Made by a program: the position numbers and the translations under genes
NCBI GenBank assembly: GCA_947345935.1
Contig: CAMZZN010000005.1
Coordinates: 21,243-85,242, forward strand
From: an uncultured Ruminococcus sp.
GTDB lineage: Bacteria > Bacillota > Clostridia > Oscillospirales > Ruminococcaceae
Reading direction: 5' to 3'
Length of the DNA stretch: 64,000 nucleotides
Notes under the pieces: generated by a model
What the model saw: only the letters and a program-made list of their open reading frames with translations
Databases searched by the model: none
Told to the model about the DNA's origin: nothing
Part shown: positions 35,395 through 45,477 of the stretch, piece by piece
Layout: each line of letters begins with the position of its first letter
How positions within the stretch are numbered: position 1 is the stretch's first letter

Positions 35395-36336
35395 ATGGCT
35401 AAGAATCGTACAATTCCATTCGGCTACTGTATGCGAAACGGTGAAGTAAACGTAGAAGTTACAGAATCCAAAGCAGTTGTCAGAATCTTTGAGGAATACC
35501 TTAATGGCAGCAGCTTAAAACAGATTGCAAAGGTAATGGAATCCGAAAAAATTCGATATACCGCTAATTCAGACCGTTGGAACAAAAATATGGTCAAGCG
35601 AATAATTGAGAACAAAAAATATCTCGGAAACGAAAAATATCCGCAGATCATCAGTGAGGAAACCTTTAAAATTGTAAACGGAAAGCGTGTTAAAAAAGCA
35701 ACTTCCGTTTGCATAATTCCGGAGGATTTGCGAGAAATCAGAAATCGTACATACTGTTCTGAATGCGGTCACAGACTTTCAAGAATCGGCGGTAACGGCT
35801 GCAGTGCTAAGTGGGATTGTAGGAATCCCGATTGTTACAGACTACAATATCTGCTGACAGATCAGATGATAATCGGATCAGCACTTACTGTTATTAATGC
35901 AGCGATTGCGAATCCGAGTTTAATTGAGAATAACGGAGAAATCAGCGTGTATTCCCCTGCTTCTGCTGTGATTAGAAAACAGAATGAAATAAATCAGATG
36001 CTCGATTCTGCACAGCCTGATTTTAACAGAATAAAATCCGAAATTTTCAGGCTTGCCGAAATGAAATATGCTTGCTGTACTTACAATGAAAATCCGCAGA
36101 AAACAGCAAAAATCAAGTCCTTGCTTGAAAATTACGAACAACTGAATATGCTTGATATTGGCTTATTCAAAGCGTGCATTTCACGAATTTGGATAAGCCA
36201 TTTTTGTACCATTGAAATAGAATTTATAAATGGAATCACAATAAAAAATATAACAGAAAGGAAGAATGAGGATGTCCATAGCACCGAATGTCACAATAAT
36301 TCCTGCAAAAGTGCAGACTGCGGAGAACAGGGATAA
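35395..36336 (+). CDS. recombinase-domain/zinc-ribbon protein lacking the serine catalytic domain
   Basis: GYCMRNGEVNVEVTESKAVVRIFEEYLNGSSLKQIAKVMES...NKKYLGNEKYPQIISEETF...YCSECGHRL; no resolvase N-terminal domain. Confidence 0.85.
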   Translation: MAKNRTIPFGYCMRNGEVNVEVTESKAVVRIFEEYLNGSSLKQIAKVMESEKIRYTANSDRWNKNMVKRIIENKKYLGNEKYPQIISEETFKIVNGKRVKKATSVCIIPEDLREIRNRTYCSECGHRLSRIGGNGCSAKWDCRNPDCYRLQYLLTDQMIIGSALTVINAAIANPSLIENNGEISVYSPASAVIRKQNEINQMLDSAQPDFNRIKSEIFRLAEMKYACCTYNENPQKTAKIKSLLENYEQLNMLDIGLFKACISRIWISHFCTIEIEFINGITIKNITERKNEDVHSTECHNNSCKSADCGEQG

Positions 36337-37888
36337 ATATCACCAATTGCGAGTTGCAGCATACTGTCGTGTCAGCACCGAACAGGAAGAACAGCAAAAT
36401 TCATATCAGGTACAAATTGCCTATTACACTGATTTTATCAACAGAAAAAAGGAATGGTCGCTTGTGGGAATTTTCGCAGACGAAGGAATTTCGGGTACTC
36501 AAACGAAAAAAAGAACTGAGTTTAATCGTATGATTCGTATGTGCAAAAACAAAAAGATTGACCTTGTTATAACAAAGTCGATCAGCCGATTTGCCAGAAA
36601 TACCGTAGATTGCCTCGAATATGTCAGACAGTTAAAAGAACTTGGAATTGGTGTGATTTTTGAAAAAGAAAATATCAATACGCTGACAATGACATCGGAA
36701 TTTATGATTGCATTATACGGCAGTTTTGCACAAGCAGAAAGCGAATCAATTTCAAAAAATGTTTCATGGGGCAAGGAAAAAGCTTTCCGGGAAGGTAAGG
36801 TGCAGTTTCAGTATAAGCAGCTTCTCGGCTACAAAAAGGGCGGTGATGGAAAGCCGGAAATAGGGCCTGAAGAAGCTGAAACAGTAAGGCTGATTTACAA
36901 GCTGTTCCTTGACGGATACAGCATGAGAAATATCAAGAACGTTCTTGAAAATAAGGGCGTTTTGACTTCAACAAGAAAGAAAATATGGAACGAATCGCTT
37001 ATAAGCAGTATTTTAAAAAATGAAAAATATGTCGGTGATGCGCTGATGCAAAAGACTTTTACGACTGACTGCATAACGCATAAAATTGTAAAAAATAACG
37101 GTCAGCGTCCAATGTATCTGGTGACGAATAATCACGCTCCCATAGTTGACCGTGACACATATAATCGGGTTCAGCAGGAGCTTGCAAGACGTTCCAGTAA
37201 ACGTAAAATCAGCGATAAGGCAATAACTGAGCAAGGCAGATATTCAAGTAAATATGCACTTACGGAACTGCTTATTTGCGGTTACTGCGGAACTCCGTAC
37301 CGAAGAACCACATGGGCTGCAAGAGGTAAAAAGCAGATCGTGTGGCGATGTATCAGCCGTCTGGAACACGGAAAAAAATATTGTCCTGATTCGCCTACAA
37401 TCAAGGAAGAATTGCTTCACAAAGCTATAATTCACGCAATTAATAATTACTATTCCTGCCGTGACGATATTGCAAGAATTTTGAAAGCTAATATAGGTTC
37501 TGTATTTGAATGTCAGGGACAGGAGGAAATTATCAGTATCGAAAACAGATTAAAAGAAATCGACAGAGCAAGAAATGATATGGTGACGCTGATAGCTTCG
37601 GGGGGCTGCGATGAGGACAGGCTCGACAGTGAATTTTCAAGACTATATCAAGAAGAACAGCGGCTTAGCGAACAGCTGGAAATGCTAAAATCTCAGAATA
37701 AAACTTCCGCAGAAACTCAGGCAAAGCTTGATAAAATTATGAAGATGATTGAGCAAGAGAAATTTGAATTAGAAACCTTTGATAATGTGCTTATCCGTAA
37801 GTTGATAGAGTGCATAAAAGTACTTAGCCAAACTGAGATACTGGTTATTTTCAAGGGTGGATACGAAGTAAAATCTGGAATTGAATAA
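36266..37888 (+). CDS. large serine recombinase 2
   Basis: RVAAYCRVSTEQEEQQNSYQVQIAYY...FADEGISGTQTKKRTEF...ITKSISRFARNTVDCL...GSFAQAESESISKNV; ICGYCGTPYRR. Confidence 0.95.
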   Translation: MRMSIAPNVTIIPAKVQTAENRDKYHQLRVAAYCRVSTEQEEQQNSYQVQIAYYTDFINRKKEWSLVGIFADEGISGTQTKKRTEFNRMIRMCKNKKIDLVITKSISRFARNTVDCLEYVRQLKELGIGVIFEKENINTLTMTSEFMIALYGSFAQAESESISKNVSWGKEKAFREGKVQFQYKQLLGYKKGGDGKPEIGPEEAETVRLIYKLFLDGYSMRNIKNVLENKGVLTSTRKKIWNESLISSILKNEKYVGDALMQKTFTTDCITHKIVKNNGQRPMYLVTNNHAPIVDRDTYNRVQQELARRSSKRKISDKAITEQGRYSSKYALTELLICGYCGTPYRRTTWAARGKKQIVWRCISRLEHGKKYCPDSPTIKEELLHKAIIHAINNYYSCRDDIARILKANIGSVFECQGQEEIISIENRLKEIDRARNDMVTLIASGGCDEDRLDSEFSRLYQEEQRLSEQLEMLKSQNKTSAETQAKLDKIMKMIEQEKFELETFDNVLIRKLIECIKVLSQTEILVIFKGGYEVKSGIE

Positions 37889-37893
37889 TACGG

Positions 37894-37929
37894 AAAATGG
37901 CTTGCAGAATCTTCTGTAAGTCATTTTTT
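37894..37929 (+). terminator. rho-independent terminator after recombinase 2
   Basis: AAAATGGCTTGCAGA-ATC-TTCTGTAAGTCATTTTTT. Confidence 0.7.
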
Positions 37930-37950
37930 ATTGGTGGTGATTGAATAAAA

Positions 37951-39039
37951 ATGTCAGGAAATTTTGAAGGAATAAAAACGCAAAAATTCGGAGTGGAGGT
38001 CGAATGCACAGGACTTACAAGAGCCGCTGCAGCAAAGGCAGTTGCAAAGGTTATAGGAGGCTCACCGGATCATTTTGGCGGAAGTTATGACAGATATGAC
38101 GTTTATGACAATCAGGGCAGATGCTGGAAAATTATGTCTGATGCAAGCATTCGCTGTACAACAAAAAATGGCGATCCTGCATCTAAGCTGTATTCCGTTG
38201 AACTTGTAACTCCGATTCTGGAGTATAAAGATATGGCTGTTTTGCAAGAGGTTGTGCGATCTATCCGGCGAAGCGGCGGCGTCTGCAACGAGTCAACGGG
38301 AATTCATATTCACATTGATTTTGAGCCATACGATGCACAAAAACTCCGTAATCTGGTGAACATCTTTGCGAGTAAAGAGGATATGTTATATCAGGCGTTA
38401 CAGGTTAATACAAACCGTGCAAATACTTACTGCAAAAAAGTTGACAAGCACTTTCTTGAAGAACTAAATAAGAAAAAACCGAGGGAGTTGCAGACAATAA
38501 AAAGACTGTGGTACGGCGACGATCGTGAATATCATTCACATTACGATTCGTCACGGTATCGATGCCTGAATTTACATCCGGTTTTTACTGATAATAATAT
38601 TGAGATAAGAGCGTTCAACAGCAGCTTGAATGCCGGTGTGCTGAGAGCATATATTTCGCTTGTCTTAGCAGTCAGCAATCAGGCTTTGATGCAGAAATCA
38701 GCAAGTCCCCGTGTGACGCAGAGTGAGAATCCACGTTATACTTTTCGCTGCTGGCTGATACGAATAGGGCTGAATGGTGATGAGTTCAAAAATTGTAGAA
38801 AACATCTTCTTTCACATTTGGAAGGTAATATAGCCTGGCTTCATCCCGAAGATGCAATTAAACAGAGAGAACGGCTGAAAGCTGAGAGAATTGCCGCTCG
38901 TGAGCAGCGTATCGAGCCTGTAAGGGACGTTCAGGAAATAAACAGTAATGTACCCAATGAGATTTCCGAGCCGATAATGAGCGATTGTGAGGAAGATATG
39001 GAACATGAGGAAGTAGAAACATTTGAGATGACAATGTAG
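37951..39039 (+). CDS. amidoligase-family enzyme (locus B)
   Basis: KFGVEVECTGLTRAAAAKAVAKVIGG...YSVELVTPIL...GGVCNESTGIHIHIDFEPY...LNLHPVFTDNNIEIRAFNSSLNAG. Confidence 0.88.
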   Translation: MSGNFEGIKTQKFGVEVECTGLTRAAAAKAVAKVIGGSPDHFGGSYDRYDVYDNQGRCWKIMSDASIRCTTKNGDPASKLYSVELVTPILEYKDMAVLQEVVRSIRRSGGVCNESTGIHIHIDFEPYDAQKLRNLVNIFASKEDMLYQALQVNTNRANTYCKKVDKHFLEELNKKKPRELQTIKRLWYGDDREYHSHYDSSRYRCLNLHPVFTDNNIEIRAFNSSLNAGVLRAYISLVLAVSNQALMQKSASPRVTQSENPRYTFRCWLIRIGLNGDEFKNCRKHLLSHLEGNIAWLHPEDAIKQRERLKAERIAAREQRIEPVRDVQEINSNVPNEISEPIMSDCEEDMEHEEVETFEMTM

Positions 39040-39049
39040 GAGGTCAAAT

Positions 39050-39541
39050 ATGAGTAAGAAACAGCTTTATATAGCCTATGGCAGTAATATTAACTTAAAA
39101 CAGATGGCATATAGGTGTCCGAATTCCAAAGTTGTGGGTAGGTCTGAAATCAAGGGATATGAATTGGAATTCAGAGGTGTTGCCACAATTGTTCCGAAAG
39201 AAAACGCAAGCGTTCCGGTTCTGATATGGGAACTTGATGAAAGGGATTTGCCTACACTTAATAGATATGAGGGGTTCCCCAGTTTCTACAGGCAAGAAAA
39301 AATGCTTTTTGAGATGAATGGAAAATCATACGAAGGAATGGTGTACCTAATGAATCGAGGGACGATTTCTTCGCCAAGTCCGCAGTATTACAATACTATT
39401 TTACAGGGGTATCGGGAGAATGGATTGGATGAATCCTATTTGGAAACAGCTCTGGAAAATTCAATTTCTCAAAAGCAATTAATAGAGGAAGAAATTGATG
39501 AAGATTTTGATTTTGACGAAGATTTGCAGATGAAATTTTAG
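39050..39541 (+). CDS. AIG2/gamma-glutamylcyclotransferase-like protein
   Basis: LYIAYGSNINLKQMAYRCPNSKVVGRSEIKGYELEFRGVATIVP...VPVLIWELDERDLPTLNRYEGFPSFYRQE. Confidence 0.92.
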   Translation: MSKKQLYIAYGSNINLKQMAYRCPNSKVVGRSEIKGYELEFRGVATIVPKENASVPVLIWELDERDLPTLNRYEGFPSFYRQEKMLFEMNGKSYEGMVYLMNRGTISSPSPQYYNTILQGYRENGLDESYLETALENSISQKQLIEEEIDEDFDFDEDLQMKF

Positions 39542-39553
39542 GAGGTTTAAGCT

Positions 39554-39829
39554 ATGAAATACAAAGGATTTTATGTAAAAATCACTTCCGATCAAAATCT
39601 GGAAAGAGAGAATAAAAACGGCGAAATAGTCAAGTGCAATAGTTTTAAGATTGAAGTTTTTGCAGATGAATATGAAGAAATAGAAATTGATATTTTCTCT
39701 GCTGCGGAAGGTTTTGAACTGATGAAAAATAGTTTTGAAGAAGCTGTGCAGTTTACAAAGGATTACATTGACAGCGAAGAAAAAGAGTATCAGAGGATAA
39801 TTGAAGAATACAGCAGAAAATCTGAATAA
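39554..39829 (+). CDS. hypothetical protein of amidoligase operon
   Basis: Operonic 91-aa ORF; decayed homologue at 25.2 kb. Confidence 0.65.
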   Translation: MKYKGFYVKITSDQNLERENKNGEIVKCNSFKIEVFADEYEEIEIDIFSAAEGFELMKNSFEEAVQFTKDYIDSEEKEYQRIIEEYSRKSE

Positions 39830-39903
39830 AATTCTCCCTTCGTTACTTGATTTTATATGAAAAAAATGATATACTTATATCATGAAAGTAAGGAGGGCAG
39901 TTT

Positions 39904-41472
39904 ATGGGTATTTATCTGAATCCGGGAAATATAGATTTTCAACAAGCTTTGAATTCAAAAATATATATTGACAAAAGTATGCTGATTGAATATGCAAACA
40001 GCGTAATTTACACCGAACAAAAATATATCTGTGTGAGCCGTCCGAGAAGATTTGGTAAATCAATGGCGGCGAATATGCTGACAGCATATTACAGCAGAGG
40101 TTGTGATTCTCGTGAAATGTTCCGTGATCTGAAGATTTCGGAAGATGAATCCTTTGATAAACATCTGAACAAATATAACGTGATTCATATCAATATGGTT
40201 AATTTTCTGGAACGCTCAGGATCTATTGACGAGATGCTTGATTACCTGAAAAAACGGCTTCTTCATGAGATAAGAAAAGAGAATGGCGATGTTGAGTGTT
40301 TTGACTGGAACGATCTGGTTTCTGTACTTGATGAAGTGTTTCAGGAGAAGAAAATCCCATTTATTTTTATAATTGATGAGTGGGACTGTGTTTTCAGAGT
40401 TCATAAAAGCGATGAGGCTTCTCAGACAAAGTATCTTAATTTTTTACGGAATCTTCTGAAAGACCAGAGTTATGCAGCACTTGTATACATGACAGGAATT
40501 CTGCCGATAAAGAAGTACGGCGAGCATTCTGCAATAAATACATTTTACGAATATTCTATGACTGACGCCGAACCGATTTCGGAGTTTACAGGTTTCACGG
40601 AAGATGAGGTTAATGAACTTTGTGAAAAGTATAATAAATCATTTCCGGAAATGAAACGCTGGTATGATGGCTATAATCTGAACGGAATTTCAATTTATAA
40701 TCCAAAGTCTGTTGTTGAATCGATTCTTCGTGGACAGTTCAATAATTACTGGACTTCAACAGAAACTTATGAGGCTTTGAAAGTTTACATTGAGATGAAT
40801 TTTGACGGCTTGAAAGATAAGGTCACGAAGTTGGTAGCAGGCGAGAAGATTGAAATAAATCCCGGAAAATTCCAGAATGATATGACTACTCTCAGAAGTT
40901 CGGATGATATTTTTACCCTTCTGGTTCACCTTGGTTATCTGACATTTGATTTTTATACGAATCAGGTCTGGATTCCTAATAGCGAAGTCGCTCAGGAGTT
41001 TATTAATTCGATTGAGGATGGCGGTTGGGAAGAAGTTATGAGATCAATTAAATCCTCTGACGAACTTCTTAAAGCAACGCTGAACTGCGATGAAGAAAAA
41101 GTTGCGGAACTGGTAGACAAGGCACACAGCGATAATACTTCGATTATTAAATACAATGATGAAAATTCGCTGTCTTGTGTGATTTCTCTTGCATATTATT
41201 CTGCAAGAAAGACTTATACAACAGAACGAGAACTTCCAGCCGGAAAAGGCTATGCGGATCTTGTTTTTCTGCCGAGAAAAAACAACAGCAATCCGGCTAT
41301 GATCGTGGAACTTAAATATGACAAGTCCGCCGATGGTGCTTTGGAACAGATCAGGAAAAAACAGTATACAGACTGCCTGAAAGATTACAGCGGTGATATT
41401 TTGCTGGTTGGAATTAATTATGACAAGGACAGTAAATCTCATACTTGCATGATTGAAAAAATTATCAAATAA
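39904..41472 (+). CDS. AAA-ATPase-like / PD-(D/E)xK nuclease family protein
   Basis: YICVSRPRRFGKSMAANMLTAYYSRG...FIIDEWDCVF...ELPAGKGYADLVFLPRKNNSNPAMIVELKYDKSADGALEQI. Confidence 0.92.
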   Translation: MGIYLNPGNIDFQQALNSKIYIDKSMLIEYANSVIYTEQKYICVSRPRRFGKSMAANMLTAYYSRGCDSREMFRDLKISEDESFDKHLNKYNVIHINMVNFLERSGSIDEMLDYLKKRLLHEIRKENGDVECFDWNDLVSVLDEVFQEKKIPFIFIIDEWDCVFRVHKSDEASQTKYLNFLRNLLKDQSYAALVYMTGILPIKKYGEHSAINTFYEYSMTDAEPISEFTGFTEDEVNELCEKYNKSFPEMKRWYDGYNLNGISIYNPKSVVESILRGQFNNYWTSTETYEALKVYIEMNFDGLKDKVTKLVAGEKIEINPGKFQNDMTTLRSSDDIFTLLVHLGYLTFDFYTNQVWIPNSEVAQEFINSIEDGGWEEVMRSIKSSDELLKATLNCDEEKVAELVDKAHSDNTSIIKYNDENSLSCVISLAYYSARKTYTTERELPAGKGYADLVFLPRKNNSNPAMIVELKYDKSADGALEQIRKKQYTDCLKDYSGDILLVGINYDKDSKSHTCMIEKIIK

Positions 41473-41546
41473 AATTTCAGCTGAATATTGCGGAACATAT
41501 GATAAAGCAATGTCATCTTTTTTGTAGTATAGTTACAATTCACATT

Positions 41547-41590
41547 CTCGGAAACAGCGTAAATACGTTGTTTCCGAGCCTTTCTTTTAT
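41547..41590 (+). terminator. hairpin CTCGGAAAC...GTTTCCGAG + T-rich tail
   Basis: Inverted repeat followed by CCTTTCTTTT. Confidence 0.6.
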
Positions 41591-41770
41591 TGTGAGAATT
41601 CACTTTGTTCTTTATTTTGAAAATGCGGAGGTCTGAGCCTGGAGTCAAGCGCTCTTCGGCTCTTTTTTTGTTACACGAAAAATCAAGTGCCGAGCTGACA
41701 GCGTCCGATACTTTTGCTCTGGATTCCTCCAACATATGGCAATAAATATTACTTGTTTTAGACATTCGAC

Positions 41771-42379
41771 GGTTTTGGACTCAGACGTTCTGAGATAATC
41801 GGTATCACATGGGATAATGTGGACTTTGAAAACAGGCTGATACATATCAGACAGAGCGTCGTTACCGGAGATTCAAGCATACTTCCAAAAGAAACTTACA
41901 AGGTTATCGGTGAAGTCGGTGACAGATGCACCCGTGAGATAATATTAAAGACCATGTTGAAAACAGACAGCAGTGTTTGCAGCTTTACTATGAATGACGC
42001 ATTATATAACTACTTAAAATTGCTCAAAGCGAAACAGGAGGTAATGCCTCGTGAAACGAAAGCTTACATGGACTTTGTCTGTGTAAACACCGTCGATATG
42101 CTCATAACCCCTGATACGGTAACGGCTCAATTCAAGAAGGTCCTTGATAAAAATGGTTTACCGCACATTAAGTTTCACGCACTCAGACATTCGTGCATCA
42201 GTCTTCTTGCCAACAATACAGCATTCTCAATGAAGCAGATACAGGACTACGCCGGGCGTGGAGACTTCCTTACAACGTTTAATATATACAGTCATGCTGA
42301 CGATTCCACAAAGAAATCTGAAATGGACTACATCACAAGCTGCTTCACAGAATTATTCGACAGCAGCGATGATGAATAA
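41771..42379 (+). pseudogene. 5'-truncated tyrosine integrase (catalytic domain remnant)
   Basis: GFGLRRSEIIGITWDNVDFENRLIHIRQS...IKFHALRHSCISLLANN...TTFNIYSHA; no N-terminal/SAM-like domain. Confidence 0.8.
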
Positions 42380-42577
42380 ACACAGATCAGGCACTTTCAA
42401 TGTTGCAAAGCGCCTGCTTGTTTAAACTCAAATTTGTTGACATTTGCGGTTGCAGGTGATATAATGTTATGCGAAAACACAAAAATGATATGATTTTGCG
42501 TTTTGTTCCTATGAATAATACTGTTTTTGCGCAATAAATATTCAAATTTGCGGTTGACATAATATATTATATAACGA

Positions 42578-43797
42578 TTGCAGATGAAGTATATGTCAAG
42601 GAAAACGTTAAAAGTCCTGTTTCATATGGGGGTAAAAGAGTATAAGGAAGAATATGAGCGCCGATTTAATAATGAGGATACCATTCATCTGCCTATAAAT
42701 ATCGGCGGGAATCCTGCATTTATATGCCAAAGTCCTGAAATATATAAACAAGTTATTGAAATCGAGCGACTGGATAAAAAAGTACTCGCATTGTACAAGT
42801 CGTTTCCAGGCGTTGCAATAGAACAATATACCAATAATTGCCTTATTGATGAAGTAATATCGACAAATAATATTGAGGGTGTTCATAGTACTTGAAAAGA
42901 GATAGGCGAGATATTACAGGATCTGTCTGCACATAATAGGCGCAACCGATTTGTTGGATTAGTTGCAAAATATGCAGCGCTGGAATGCAGAATCACCATA
43001 CCGCTTAAAACATGTCAAGATATACGAAAGATATATGATGACATTTTTTATGAAGAAATAAAGACGACCGACCCTGAGAATCTGCCCGATGGAGAAATAT
43101 TCCGTAAGTCGGTAGTTGAAGTTCATTCAGCAACTCAGAAAGTTCTTCATAAAGGCTTGATGCCTGAAAAAAGATAATCGAAACGTTTGAGCAAAGTCTT
43201 TCAGTACTGAATAATGATGATATTGATATTTTCATCAGGATAGCTGTTTTTCATTATTTATTCGGATATATCCATCCTTTTTATGATGGCAACGGAAGAA
43301 CAAACCGCTTTATCAGCAGTTACTTACTTTCACAGTAGATTACGTCCTTGATTGGTTTCAGGCTGTCTTATACCGTTAAAGAGAATATATCAAAATATTA
43401 CAAAGCTTTTGATGTATGCAACGATCCGCATAACAAAGGCGAACTTACACCGTTTGTTGAAATGTTTCTGAATATTGTAGAACTATCTATGCAGCAGATT
43501 TTAGAAACACTGGAGGAGAAAAAGCGAAGATGGGACTACTACTGTAATCGTATCAGTGTACTTCCTAATGCTGAAAAAATTGACTTTTATTTGTACGATC
43601 TTTTGATACAGGCTGCCTTATTCTCAAATATTGGCATCAGCCGTGAAGAGATCGTTAAGCAACTAAAGCTTTCAGATAATACTGTGCGGAGCAGGGTCAA
43701 ACTTATCCCTGAGTCGCTGCTCATTGCGAATCGTCAAAAAGGCAGAAAATTTTATTTACTCAACCTTGATGAAGCTGATAAGCTGTTTGATCAATAA
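42578..43797 (+). pseudogene. Fic family protein, interrupted (TGA 42893, frameshift ~43172, TAG ~43336)
   Basis: IDEVISTNNIEGVHST*KEIG...; FGYIHPFYDGNGRTNRFISSYLLSQ*ITSLIGFRLSYTVKENI... Confidence 0.85.
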
Positions 43798-43804
43798 CAA
43801 ATAC

Positions 43805-43828
43805 AACGTCCCCGAATCCGGGGACGTT
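43805..43828. terminator. hairpin AACGTCCCCG-AATC-CGGGGACGTT
   Basis: 10-bp perfect stem between convergent genes. Confidence 0.65.
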
Positions 43829-43838
43829 ATTCGTATAT

Positions 43839-44129
43839 TTATGATCCATGCTTTTGAATAAGCTCCTTTGCGGACATATCTGTTTTATCGTAATTGATCC
43901 TGAAATAATCAAGAATCGTCTTCATATCGTCCTGCATCGACAGAAACACATCCAGCAGACGATTCTTTTTGCTGTCGATCTGCCATTCCTTTAGCCCGAC
44001 ATAGTAGAAGTGTTTGCACTCATCATTTATGAAGAAAGGCGCGATATCATTTGCAATGCATTGTTTAAACATTATCCTGTTCTGCTTTTCAAACAGCAGG
44101 ACGGGAAGAAGCTCTCTTGTATCCGGCAT
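43839..44129 (-). pseudogene. probable C-terminal remnant of a second Fic-like protein
   Basis: FFINDECKHFYYVGLKEWQIDSKKNRLLDVFLSMQDDMKTILDYFRI resembles C-termini of Fic/DOC proteins (recollection). Confidence 0.4.
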
Positions 44130-44236
44130 GATCGTCCACCTCTTTTTTATTTAAGTACCTGAAAATTTGATATTAGAAAAAATCTTAGAAAACAATAGAA
44201 AAGGCATTTCCAAGATTTTGGAAATGCCTGTATTTC

Positions 44237-44314
44237 TGGGGTGGGAGATGGGATTCGAACCCACGATCTTCGGGACCACAATCCGACGCTTTAACCAGCT
44301 AAGCTACACCCACC
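44237..44314 (-). tRNA. tRNA-His(GTG)
   Basis: Reverse complement GGTGGGTGTAGCTTAGCTGGTTAAAGCGTCGGATTGTGGTCCCGAAGATCGTGGGTTCGAATCCCATCTCCCACCCCA. Confidence 0.95.
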
Positions 44315-44319
44315 ATAAA

Positions 44320-44396
44320 TGGCGCGCCTTGCTGGATTCGAACCAGCGGCTTACTGCTTAGAAGGCAGTTACTCTATCCAGCTGAGTTAAAGGCGC
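44320..44396 (-). tRNA. tRNA-Arg(TCT)
   Basis: GCGCCTTTAACTCAGCTGGATAGAGTAACTGCCTTCTAAGCAGTAAGCCGCTGGTTCGAATCCAGCAAGGCGCGCCA. Confidence 0.95.
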
Positions 44397-44438
44397 AAAT
44401 ATCTGTAGAAAAAATCAGCAGCCAAAGCTGCTAATTAA

Positions 44439-44512
<74 letters not shown>

Positions 44513-44640
44513 ATACCGTTTCAACGATAATTATTATATCACATGAAAATAAAAATGTCAATAGTTTTTTGAAAATATGGCGTTGTGCACAATTAATTAC
44601 AAAAAATAGCTTTCATAATGGCGAATTATAACAAATACGT

Positions 44641-44865
44641 TCATTTGCTAAAAGACTTTATATTTGTTCTGCCTAAAATATAATCTGTTGAAACGTTATA
44701 AAAATCGGCAAGTATAAGTAGATGTTCAACAGGAATAGTTTGAAATCCTCGTTCGTATCGGGAGTAAACGGTTTGACTTGTATGAAGCAAATGTGCGACA
44801 GCTGTTTGGTTAAGGTCGGCATCCTCTCTTAAATCTCGTAATCTTTGAAAATACACTAAAAACAC
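44641..44865 (-). CDS. XRE-family transcriptional regulator
   Basis: RLRDLREDADLNQTAVAHLLHTSQTVYSRYERGFQTIPVEHLLILADFYNVSTDYILGRT. Confidence 0.92.
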   Translation of the reverse strand: MFLVYFQRLRDLREDADLNQTAVAHLLHTSQTVYSRYERGFQTIPVEHLLILADFYNVSTDYILGRTNIKSFSK

Positions 44866-44909
44866 CTCCTGTTATTAATAATACTTGGCTATACTGCTGT
44901 TTTTTGTGA

Positions 44910-44983
44910 TAGTACCTATCAGTACTATTGACTTTATCATATTATAAATGTATAATGGTGATATTAGTACAAATAAGTACTAA
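44910..44983 (+). promoter_or_regulatory. promoter TTGACT-N17-TATAAT bracketed by two TAGTAC-N6-GTACTA operators
   Basis: Operators 44910-44927 and 44965-44982; -35 44928-44933; -10 44951-44956. Confidence 0.75.
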
Positions 44984-45477
44984 CAAAAATGGGGATTCAG
45001 ATTACCGGGAATGTTCTCTCAATGATATCAAATCAATATACTTTAAAGGAAGTAATACTGTGATTTCAAATGTTTTCGACAAAAAATTGGCAGTGAAAAA
45101 ACAAAAAAACTGCAAAATCTATTGACAATAAGTTGACAATGTATTATCATAATATATGCAATATGCATTAGTAAAATCATAACTTTTTTATTGACCGCTT
45201 TCTTATTTATTATTTATATTCCTATGATTGTTTTGATTCAGTAAATGAATATTAATTAAAATAAAAATATATATTTTTGCTTCGTCTTTTTTGCCTTTAA
45301 AAGACACTTATATATAGAGAGTAAAATAAAAGGACATATATCCTTCAAAGTGACAGTTCTGTAATATTAAAGTCATTTTAATGTAACTATGGAATGATAT
45401 AATTTATATGTAAGATATAAAAAATAAAATTGGAACAGGTCTGTTCCGGCTATTACATAAATCGGAGATGTGATACA

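Noticed and set aside
41819-42379. Complete phage integrase
   Set aside because: Frame continues upstream (FGLRRSEIIGITWDNV) and the N-terminal domains are missing; treated as a truncated remnant
43348-43797. ORF as an independent 149-aa gene
   Set aside because: Begins at a TTG inside the Fic reading frame; it is the C-terminal part of the interrupted Fic gene
44928-45125. 65-aa ORF downstream of the XRE regulator
   Set aside because: Start overlaps the -35/-10 elements of a clear promoter, so it cannot be translated from that transcript as drawn
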